The position numbers and the translations under genes were made by a program. The notes under the pieces were generated by a model. It was not told the origin of the DNA. It saw nothing but the letters and a program-made list of their open reading frames with translations, and did not search any database. Shown in pieces: positions 55,825-64,000 of a stretch of 64,000 nucleotides of DNA; position 1 is the first letter of the stretch, and each line of letters starts with the position of its first letter. The DNA lies in the NCBI GenBank assembly GCA_031841125.1, contig CM063108.1:41286268-41350267 (forward strand), read 5' to 3'. This DNA comes from Acanthococcus lagerstroemiae (Eukaryota > Arthropoda > Insecta > Hemiptera > Eriococcidae).

Positions 55825-56296
55825 CAGTGACGGATATAGGGGAAGATTTTAGGTGTCCGGGCGCCTCTCGAAATACCTAAATCTGTCTATAGTGACCAAA
55901 AGCTATTACAGGGTGTCTGCGGAAATGTATGACTTTTTCGTGACCAGAACTTTTTTTATGGGCCACGCTACTAGGGGTCCTAAAGTGCAGAAAGAAAACA
56001 GAAAAAAACGAATTTTGGAGTTTTAGTGATACTTATTGAATTTCTTTAGTTTATTTTAGAGGTCAAATTTAAAAAGGGAGATGTAATAAATTAACAAGAA
56101 TATATACTTTGAAAATTTATCTATTTTCGAGTTTGAAGAATTGGGAGATTTATAATTTTTTTTAAATATACAATTATTGAATTCATGTTTTTTTTTAGTC
56201 TTATGGCTGGTAGACATCCTGTATTATGTTTCGTCTTCTATAACATTTTTCATTCGACCCCCCCCCCCCCGAAATTATTTTCTGTATCCACCCCTG
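55825..56296. mobile_element. hAT MITE with perfect TSD
   Basis: The ends CAGTGACGGATATAGG and the complement of CAGGGGTGGATACAG are flanked by exact CGCAAAAT octamers at 55,817-55,824 and 56,297-56,304. Most of the interior is a second nested element. Confidence 0.9.
55909..56221. mobile_element. TA-flanked MITE nested in hAT
   Basis: CAGGGTGTCTGC at 55,909 and GGTAGACATCCTG ending at 56,221 are inverted, with TA on both sides (55,907-55,908; 56,222-56,223). Only the tips match; the interior is A+T-rich without a gene. Confidence 0.65.
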
Positions 56297-56304
56297 CGCA
56301 AAAT

Positions 56305-57460
56305 CGGTAATCTACTTCGTAGTATGGAAATGTTGTGCTGTCTTCTGATAGAGTGCGAGTTAAGTGTCCGGCACGACAAAATAATATTTCCGTTGAGCTG
56401 ATCCAAACGCTGATTTATTCGTGTTTACCGAAGACTTGTCACGTTATGTTAAACAGATACAGAGGAGAAGAGAAAAATAAGAAAAAAAAGCATATAATTC
56501 GTGCAAGGTTGAAAAAAATCACCTGTCAGTTGAGGTTAATGTGTATCAGAAACGTGATGCACTCGCGTGTATATTATGTATATTCAAATCACATACCTAC
56601 ATTCTATAGGTATAACACAGTAGCCATTTGTAATATTTGTTAGTGAAATACGGTTTTTCTTATTTTCATGCATACGAGTCTCGAGTCTGTGCGTCGTCGG
56701 ATGGTGTACCGGTGCACGTTGATTTCGTGAGGGCAAACGTGAACGGTGAATGGCCAGTCGGCGAACGTACGATTTTAAAAGGGTTTGCATGTTTGTTATA
56801 TCAATAACAAGAATGAAAGAGAAAAAAAATGAATCGTGTTCGATCGAGATGTACTCTCGATGTGTGGACACAAAATTCAAATTACAAAATGTTGAAATGG
56901 TTCAACTGTCGTTTGGTTGCAATTCAAGTTCACTGTTCACTGTGCTCAAGAATGATATGTATGACTTGTTCGCGTATTCATTGATACAAATATATCAAAT
57001 TCATTTTTACTTTCGAAAATTCAGACCACTTCAAGACATGGTGAGGCTTTCTTAGAACTTCGTGAGACTCGATCAGAATATATTAAGATCCATTACGACT
57101 AGTTGAAACTCATTTCGACCAGAGCAGGATCTACCTTTCTGTATCACAGGCGTAACTGGGGGAAGGGTACCCTGAAAAAGCACCGGTCCAAGTCTGGTCC
57201 ACTCTCGCACAAAACTTGAATATATGAAATCTAAATATTCAAGTTTATTTGAATATCTGTACGCTGAACGCTGATGCAAGATGCAAATTCAGAGAAAATT
57301 AATATTTTTGTAAAATGTATTACATTAGAAGTTTAAAGAAGAGAAATCATTGACACTCAGATCGTCAGGAATTTTCAATCTGGTAACACGATTAACGGCT
57401 TCAAATGAGGCGAACAGCTCTTTGGTGCTAGGAGACAGTACTTACAGGGGGGGTTTAACC
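56305..57460. other. No gene seen
   Basis: Short frames only (up to 102 codons), none recognised. A TTCAAGACATGG...AGACTCGATCAG segment near 57,030-57,080 resembles the foldback family 2 array. Confidence 0.35.
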
Positions 57461-57781
57461 CAGGCGCGAAACTATAGGGTGTGGGGGTTGAAACACCCCC
57501 AATAATTTGGCAGTCGGCAAATTTTAAGACTGTGCAGTTGACCCCTCTCCCCCACAATAATTTGACAATCGACAAATTTTGAAACTGTTCATTTGAATTT
57601 TCATTTTTAATGCACGTTTGTTTGTTTATTTATTTTCTTTTTCAATTAAAAAAAATATTTCGATTAAAAGATTGGCCAATTTTTAATTTTTTAAACATTT
57701 TGTCGGCGAATTTTTAGTTTCCAAAAAATATTTGTCGGCAAATTTTTCTTCTCCACAACTGAAAGTTAAATTTCGTTTCTG
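57461..57781. mobile_element. MITE family G, copy 1
   Basis: CAGGCGCGAAACT at the left and the complement of CAGAAACGAAATT at the right delimit the copy. The interior (CAATAATTTGGCAGTCGGCA, ATTTTTAGTTTCC, TTGTCGGCAAATTTTTC) is shared with 59,540-59,799. No target duplication was established. Confidence 0.6.
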
Positions 57782-58204
57782 AAAATGGAGTACTCTGGAC
57801 CCCTGTTAGAGACTAGTCAGTCAAAGGCAGAAGGTTTCAAGCTGATTATCGAACGTTATTTGAAAGGTTGACACAAAGCTGAAATGTGGAAGACATTTCG
57901 AAAATCTGAAAGTCGGTAGCAAACGTTGAATTTCAAAGTTCAATGACTATTCGGACTGCCAGCACGAAAGAGTCGCCCTCTATAATTTTAGGCTCGTGAA
58001 AAAAAAGAACTATTGAAACCCAACATATTTTAGAAAAGACTGAAATGAAAATGGTCTCAATGGAAACAAAATTTCATGTACTATAAATTTTGGCCTAATC
58101 ATTTTTTCAATAAACGCTTTCGTTTTCATAATATTTTGAGATTTTTTCGTTTGCCTGTAAAGGAAATATTCCCCTCGATCAGGGTTACATTCTGTAATGT
58201 AGTT

Positions 58205-58770
58205 ATTCATTCACTTCCTCACTCCGTCACTCATTCAATAAATCCGTGATTCACTCAGTCACTCACACAGTCATTCGCTTACTTATTTAGTGATTCACTC
58301 AGTTACTCAAGCGCTTACTCAGTGATTCACTCACTTACTTACTTAGTCATTCACTCATTCACTAATTTAGTTATTCATTCACTTCCTCTCTCCATCACTC
58401 ACTCAATAAGTCTGTGATTCACTCAGTCACACGTTTACTTATTTAGTGATTCATTCACTTACTCAGTTATTTATGCATTCTCTAATTCAGTTATTCATTT
58501 ACTTCGTCACTCCATCATTCACCGAGTCAGAGATTCATTCACTCAGTCAGTCATTTGCTTACTTCTTCAGTTATTCACACATTTACGCAATCGCTTACTC
58601 AATGTCTCAGTCATTCGCTCACTCATTGAGTTATTCACTCAGTTACTCAGTCACTCATTCAGTGATTTACTTACTCACTCAGTCATTTATTCATTCTCTA
58701 ATTCAGTTATTCATTCACTTCCTCACTTCGTCACTCACTCAATGAGTCAGTGATTCACTCACACACTCAA
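58205..58770. repeat. Degenerate ACTC/ATTC satellite with higher order
   Basis: It consists of four-base words (CACT, CATT, CAGT, TACT) in tandem. Longer units restart with AGTTATTCATTCACTTCCTC near 58,201, 58,369, 58,489 and 58,701, that is every 120-212 bp. The HSLTQSF-like frame on it is an artefact. Confidence 0.85.
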
Positions 58771-59539
58771 TCATGCGTAAATGACTACAGCGCACCTCCG
58801 CATTGAGCAGTCCGAAATCTGTTGTTACTAGATTCTCTGTTTAACCTAGAGCCTGAAATTTGAGAAAGTTGAACATTTTATTAAAATCTAAAAGTTGAAA
58901 GCAAGAGACTTATCTTCAAAAGTCACAAGCTGAATCCGATAGCAAACGTTTTATTGTTTAATTTACGATCTTTGGTCCTGGTGAATATCGGGCCGTACAT
59001 CCGTCAGAGTGCGTCGCTATCGAGTCGAAGAGATAAATAGCTAAAGGTAAATCTATACATTTCCCCCATTAATGTACATACTCATTAAAGTTGAAATATC
59101 TCGAAAATTAAGACTTTTTGAAGTATTTAAAGAGAAACGAATTTTTCGAATAAAGAATTTTCTTTCAATTAAGATTATTTTTGATACCTGGATTCCAACA
59201 TTTTGCTACATGTGTCAAAAACTTCACCTTTTGGTCGCCTGATAATAGTCGATACTAGCACCGTACAGCCCGATATAGGAGAGAAATTTAACCGGGAACA
59301 AAAGTCAAACTCCATGTATTTTTGCCATAAGAACGAAAGGGAACTTTTGGCACGAATTCCCCTAATCCGATTAAGAGGAAACTTTGTAATTTTTTTTTTT
59401 TTTTGTTTTTTTGATTTGATTTGATTGCAATCAATTTAGGAGAAGAATCAGAGAAAATTCAGCCTTACCCTCCCAGAATAGGGTATGCTCATGTGCGCAA
59501 ATGTGAATGCTTGGGGGATAAGGTTCCAATCTGCATTTG
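58771..59539. other. No gene seen
   Basis: A+T-rich. A segment at 58,855-58,950 weakly resembles 57,840-57,930 (AAGCTGAA...TAGCAAACGTT). No coding content. Confidence 0.35.
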
Positions 59540-59799
59540 CAGGAATGAAACTATGCGGAGGGGGGGGGGGGGGGTGAAACACTCCCAATAATTGGGCAGT
59601 CAGCAAATTTTGAAACTATTCATTTGAATTTTTCATTTTCTAAGAACTTTTGTTTGTTTATTATTATTTATTTTTGCAATTAAAAAATATTTTGATTGAA
59701 AAATCGGCGAATTTTCGAATTTTTAGAATACTGTCGGCAAATTTTCCTTTTCCACCCCCCCCCCCCCACCTTCAAACTGAAAGTCAAGTTTCGCCTCTG
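59540..59799. mobile_element. MITE family G, copy 2
   Basis: The same interior as 57,461-57,781, with the ends CAGGAATGAAACT and the complement of CAGAGGCGAAACT. It contains a G-run and a C-run at mirrored positions. It stops exactly where the RTE copy begins. Confidence 0.6.
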
Positions 59800-60657
59800 A
59801 ACAAGCCAGAGTATTTATGCTTCATTGACAACGAGAAGGCGTTCGATAATGCCAGCTGGCGGATACTCTGGAGTTGTCTAAAAAAATTAGGAGTACCAAA
59901 GCACCTGGCTGCTCTGCTTAAGAGCCTATACGAAGACAACTCTGCTCATGTGAGAGTTGAAGGTGAACTCACGCAGCACTTCAAAATTGCCAAAGGAGTA
60001 CGACAAGGATGCATGCTCAGGTCCATCCTTTTCAACGCATACGGAGAGTGGGTTATGAGAGAAGCCCTGGATGAATGGGAAGGAGGAGTATCGCTCGGAG
60101 GGAAACGAATATCTGACCTCAGATATGCAGACGATACCACTCTGCTAGCCACAACGATAGAACTGAGGGAACTACTGAAGAGAGCAGAGGCAGCTAGTCC
60201 CGCGGCGGGCCTGAGAATAAATAAGTTCAAAACTAAAATTATGATCGTCGACCGCATGAATGACAACCAACCTGGGATCACAGATGTGGATGGAATAGAA
60301 GTAGTGCAAGACTTCACATACTTGGGCTCCAGGGTGTCCAACAGAGACGGCTCAGAAGGAGAAATAAGAAGAAGAGCGGCAATTGCAGAACCAGCAGTAA
60401 GAAAGCTCAATCGAATCTGAAAAAGTCATGATGTCACAAAACACCAAGCTGAAAATAATCAAGTCCCTGAGTTTTCCTGTCTTTTTATATGCAGCAGAGT
60501 GCTGGACAGTGAAAAACACTGACAGAGCGAATTAAGGCTTTCGGGATGTACTGCTGTAGATGTATGCTGAAAATCCCATGCAAGAAGAGGCCGAATGTGT
60601 CAATACGTGAAGAACTTGGCGTGAAAGACAGACTCAGTACAGTCATCAGTTACTTTG
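59800..60657 (+). mobile_element. RTE (BovB-like) LINE fragment
   Basis: An open frame continuing to 60,420 covers RT from block 3 onward: FIDNEKAFDNASWRILW, GVPKHLAALLKSLYEDNS, KGVRQGCMLRSILFNAYGEW, the catalytic LRYADDTTLLA, GLRINKFKTKIM and DFTYLGSRVSNRDGS. After the stop at 60,420 other frames carry IKSLSFPVFLYAAECWTV and REELGVKDRLSTVIS. The GVRQGC...YADDTTLLA wording is typical of the BovB branch of RTE. The N-terminal part and 3' end are lost. The first ~50 codons of the long frame come from the preceding MITE, not the LINE. Confidence 0.85.
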
Positions 60658-61205
60658 TCACGGAAATTTGATCAATTGCTATCTGAAGATCTTTAACAGC
60701 ATAGGTAGTTATAGTCTCTACTATGCACTATTACTGCCATGCCATCAGCATACAGAGCTAAAGTAACATTTCTGGAATATCCCATGGTATTGAGTTGAAA
60801 GAGAATAGGACCGAGGACGCTGCCCTGAGGTACTCCAGCAGCTATCTGATATGATCAAGATGTATCTGATCCAATATGAACTTGGTAGGAGCGATCCGCG
60901 AAGTAGGATACCAGTTGGCATTGTGAGACTGGGAAGTGAGGTTGTACTTTATGAAGTAGACCGAGGTGCCAGACACGGTCAAAGCCGCTACTGACGTCCA
61001 GGAAGACCGCTGGAGCAAATTTAGAGTTCTCGAGTGCTTACGAGATGGTATGCACGACACGATGGACCTGCTCGGTAGTTGAGTGTTTGCTACGAAAGCC
61101 AAACTGTACATCAGGGAGCAGTTTAACTTTCTCTATGATGGTCTGGATTCTGCCACTAGTTACTTTTTCAAAGAGCTTCGCTATAATCTTGCTAAAAATA
61201 AAAAT
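60658..61205 (-). pseudogene. Jockey-clade reverse transcriptase fragment
   Basis: Minus-strand order: KLLPDVQFGFRSKHSTTEQV, then AVFLDVSSGFDRVWHLGLLH, AAGVPQGSVLGPILF and ALYADGMAVIV. HSTTEQVHRVVH and VFLDVxxxFDxVWHxGLL are Jockey-clade hallmarks. The catalytic YADD is changed to YADG, and frames are broken by at least two stops. It meets the tail-to-head BovB fragment at about 60,658 without a spacer. Confidence 0.8.
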
Positions 61206-61407
61206 TTTCTTTGAATGTGATAATATTTGGAGTCCACACTGTTTCAGCCTCTTCCATGAGGAGAATACAAATATGTTTGGTTCTCCTGTAAGATTTGAGT
61301 TTGGCTACGTAGATAATTGACTACTTAAGCATTTAATTTGATTTTTTAATGGTGAAGGGGTGGGGGTACGGCGGCACACTAAAACATAAGGGCTATTTTC
61401 AACCTCT

Positions 61408-61510
61408 TTGGTCACCGACGGGATGCTTGAAAGGGTAGTTCCCTAGGCCAGAGGTGCGGTGTCTGGGGAACTACTTTGGTATGCGTGCATCAGCATACGC
61501 TCCATCAAAC
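61408..61510 (+). repeat. SINE-like repeat, copy E
   Basis: GGTCACCGACGGGATGCTTG, AAAGGGTAGTTCCC, AGGTGCGGTGTC, ACTTTGGTATGCGTGCATCA, GCATACG. It lacks the upstream extension and a simple-repeat tail. Confidence 0.7.
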
Positions 61511-61640
61511 ATTGAGGTCTACTTGCAAAGATGAAGTCTCTTTTAATGTTTCGCGTCATTTCCTAAAAACGGAAGCGCTCCTCTGCATCACAGTATTGTC
61601 CATGTTCGTACAATACATTCTCAATATATCAGTTTCGAAT

Positions 61641-61876
61641 CAGGGACGGACTGGGACCAAAAAGGTTAGGTTGAAATTCCATTTTTACTAGGCCATTTGA
61701 GCGGTAAAGGGCCATGTACCACTTCAGAAGTGGGGAATGAGTGTGCATGAGTTATGGAGAAAGCAGATTTCTCAAATTCTTAATAGTTATTTCACTTTAC
61801 AGCAGGCCACTTTTCGGCAGGCCTTTTAAGCCTTTCAGGCCAGGAAGAATTTACCCTCTCAGCCGGTCTGCCCTTG
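61641..61876. mobile_element. hAT-like MITE
   Basis: CAGGGACGGACTGGGACC at the left and the complement of CAAGGGCAGACCGGCTGAG at the right. The flanks TTTCGAAT and GTTCGAGG share a TTCGA core, consistent with a decayed 8-bp duplication. Confidence 0.6.
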
Positions 61877-61999
61877 GTTCGAGGTAGTGCTGTGTTATAA
61901 GTGCTCGCTTTGTCGAATATTACATAAATAGGAGGCAATATGCAAGACGATATCGCCACGACTAGAACAATACCGGTATTATAGCAATTTATTAGCAGC

Positions 62000-62335
62000 A
62001 CGAAATGACTCCTAAAAGTATGAGGGGAAAAAAAAGTTGCGTAAATGGCCGGTTCGAAGATAATTTCGCTGTACGGCGGATTAATATTAAACGACTGTCA
62101 AAAGTACCACGAATTAGCGTGTACGAAAATGCGGAAGTAATTTTGTGTAAATTCAGCGTGAAAGCGGGCCGCATTGCGCAGCGATCGAAACGCGGAGCGA
62201 CGGGACGGGACGCGACGTACGATTTTTCCAATTCGAACGTCCGCGTAGACGAGAAACGAGGAGATACGTGTTACAGCCCGCGAATCAAAACTGGTCAACG
62301 ACGCCGGTCCGGCCCGATGACCCAGTGGCCAATGT
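62000..62335. promoter_or_regulatory. CpG-rich patch
   Basis: CpG-rich (for example GGGACGGGACGCGACGTACG near 62,202). Overlapping frames on both strands lack domains. Possible regulatory block. Confidence 0.3.
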
Positions 62336-63012
62336 GAAATTTTTCAAATAGAACTGATTAGCAACGCGTTCTGTTAGATGCCGATGATATCAACTGATAA
62401 CACCGATGACTGGATGACTGGCAAACGACTAATCTGATAACACTTCGAACTGTGTTGAAAGCGCAGCTTTACACAATACGTCACGAGCTGATTTATTGAA
62501 CTCGCTGAAATTCTGTCATCTCGAAGCCGGGCCGGCGTTCTTTCATTTTCCTAATCTGGTGTAAATACAAAACTTCTAAATAAGAAACCCTGGAACGCCC
62601 TTCCCCCTCGCACACTAGAAGACTGAACCACAAAAACATCCAATAAGTACCAATAAGTTTTTTTTTTACAAAACTTGAAGATCCGGTCAATACACCAGGT
62701 GGAAAATCCAGCTTGAAACACGTGCTCCATGCAACTGGTCTTTCGCCGGCCCTGTCTCGGAGTGCCTGCTCCGTGGTAAATTTCAAATGAACCAGGAACT
62801 TTGGGGCTCAACCCCTTTTCCAATGATCGCTTCGCTCATGGGTCGTTCTCCAAAAACTGAGAATATTAAGGTGACATTTCTTTTTTTTTTTGTTGGACTG
62901 TCTCTTTTCACAGTCACAAGACCGAAGTAAATGGAAGCAAATAACACATGCTTATGCCCAAAAAATGGGCGGGGTAGTAAGAGGGGGCAGCTCCCTAACT
63001 AAACATGTATGT
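62336..63012. other. No gene seen
   Basis: Frames of 90-97 codons on the minus strand are unrecognised. Confidence 0.35.
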
Positions 63013-64000
63013 AGGGGAGACCGGGGCTAGTTGTCTGCGGGGTAAGTTGTTTCAACCTTTATAACTCCTGTGTAAAATGTGCATTTTCAAATCTAATGAC
63101 GTTAGAGGACTCCGTAATGTACCAACGCTCTAACTATACCTGGGAAACCTCGCGATTATGGAACCGACCTGATTTATTGTGGTTTGATTTTTTGATAACA
63201 AAAAATTTAGCAAAAAGTCATGTTTTATAAACAAGAAGTTCACTATCATGAGTGTAATATTTTATACTGGCAAAAATCAAATACTGTGTGGTAAGTAGAA
63301 TTTCTTGAGCTTTCTTTGGGTGTATTAGAACTTAAAATTACATTTATCCTCCCCCCAAAATTGTACTTTCTAAACCCTCTCAATTCAGGGGCAAGTTGTC
63401 CCATTACAAAAATTATCAATTAATGCGAGTTTTGTTACATATTTTTAGAAAATATTATGAAAATACGTTCGTAAGACATTTCAGCACATTTTTAACATGT
63501 TTTTAGCACATGACTTACCCCATCATGTATGACAACTAAGTATGCGGTTATAATGGAGCGTAGCGAAGAGAGCGTAGCTGAGCGACGATACGTCGGGTGG
63601 GCAGGAGCGGTGAGGGGGGGGGGAAGCAGCGCGTAGCCGCGATTTGAAGAATGGTATTTACCATTCTTCAAATCGCGGCTATAGTGGAGCGTAGCGAAGA
63701 GAGCGTAGCTGACTCCACTATAACCGCATACTTACCCGGGTATGAGGCAAGTTATAAGAAAAGTAGCCGCGCTTAAAAATGTTTGGGGCCAACTGTATGA
63801 AATTTTTTTATACGCCATTTTGTAGTCAATGGTTGTAGCTACAATTTCAGCCTAATTTGAAATTTTTCGGTCCAATAGTTTCTGCACATTTTTAACACAA
63901 GACAATTTACCCCATCATGTTTGAGAACTCGCCTGGGTATGAGGCAAGTTGTCACAAATAAGTAGCCTCATTTAAAAATGTTTAGGGCAAACCGTGTGAA
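63013..64000. mobile_element. Element with GGGGAGACCGGGG tip, cut by window end
   Basis: It begins TAGGGGAGACCGGGGCTAGT with TGTCTGCGGGGTAAGTTG following, a tip style seen in insect DNA transposons. Inside, ACCCCATCATGT...GGTATGAGGCAAGTT...TAGCC...TTAAAAATGTTT recurs (63,515-63,800 and 63,905-64,000), so tandem internal units exist. The other end is outside the window. Confidence 0.5.
63539..63732. mobile_element. TA-flanked MITE nested in edge element
   Basis: AGTATGCGGTTATAATGGAG at the left and the complement of AGTATGCGGTTATAGTGGAG at the right, with TA on both sides (63,537-63,538; 63,733-63,734). A strong inner palindrome sits at 63,635-63,682 (CGCGATTTGAAGAATGG / CCATTCTTCAAATCGCG), and GAGCGTAGCGAAGAGAGCGT is present in two direct copies. 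Confidence 0.85.

Noticed and set aside
58446..58745. HSLTQSF-like repetitive 99-aa frame
   Set aside because: Translation of the four-base satellite; no start or splice context.
1..64000. tRNA, rRNA, CRISPR array, bacterial operon or endogenous viral gene
   Set aside because: None seen on either strand. Element types, splice-like signals and microsatellites indicate animal nuclear DNA; no viral polymerase, capsid or envelope motif was recognised.

Overview
The window looks like nuclear DNA of an arthropod, most probably an insect. It is A+T-rich, it has short CpG-rich islands, and almost everything recognisable is a decayed eukaryotic transposable element: R1-, RTE-, I/LOA- and Jockey-like LINEs, Copia, mariner, PIF/Harbinger, hAT, MULE, Merlin, pogo and foldback elements. 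Several element types and the base-composition pattern would fit a hemipteroid insect, but this placement is a low-confidence inference. I found no convincing intact host gene, tRNA, rRNA, CRISPR array or viral gene.

Layout, left part. 0-8 kb: small inverted-repeat elements (269-636, 642-823), an RTE endonuclease remnant on the minus strand split by a hAT MITE with a perfect 8-bp target duplication (2.1-2.7 kb), and a 2.5-kb foldback element (3617-6129) whose arms are opposed arrays of a degenerate ~46-bp repeat. The foldback carries ~100-bp terminal inverted repeats, a TACA target duplication, and sits inside an exon-like open frame. 8-21 kb: CpG-rich islands, the 3' end of an R1-type LINE, hairpin MITEs, pogo-type transposase pieces and a broken minus-strand Copia (15.8-19.8 kb) bracketed by ~77-bp direct repeats. 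21.6-26.5 kb: an R1-clade LINE, then a mariner containing a Harbinger that itself contains a TA-flanked MITE.

Layout, middle and right. 27-33 kb: an inverted-repeat element holding a promoter-like TATA box and splice donor, a second foldback-type family interrupted by a minus-strand LINE with RNase H, a Jockey endonuclease piece and a hAT MITE. 33-44 kb: a MULE remnant, a region dotted with a repeated CCATGGCCGTGG-like motif, an RTE 3' end followed by a SINE-like repeat with an (ATT)n tail, minisatellites, and a second two-orientation array of the 46-bp repeat carrying a Harbinger MITE with TAA duplications. 44-64 kb: a hAT-like element, a Copia gag piece, an RTE element with a Merlin transposase piece beside it, a third foldback-like element, nested hAT/TA MITEs, a degenerate ACTC-type satellite, an RTE (BovB-like) and a Jockey LINE end to end, and at the right edge an element running off the window.

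The parts do not form a pathway. They record repeated insertion into one recipient region. Up to about 35 kb nearly all transposon coding remnants lie on the minus strand, and long inverted arrays occur at two loci. Both features are worth testing as sources of small RNA (piRNA or hairpin siRNA). That is a hypothesis; the sequence alone does not show expression.
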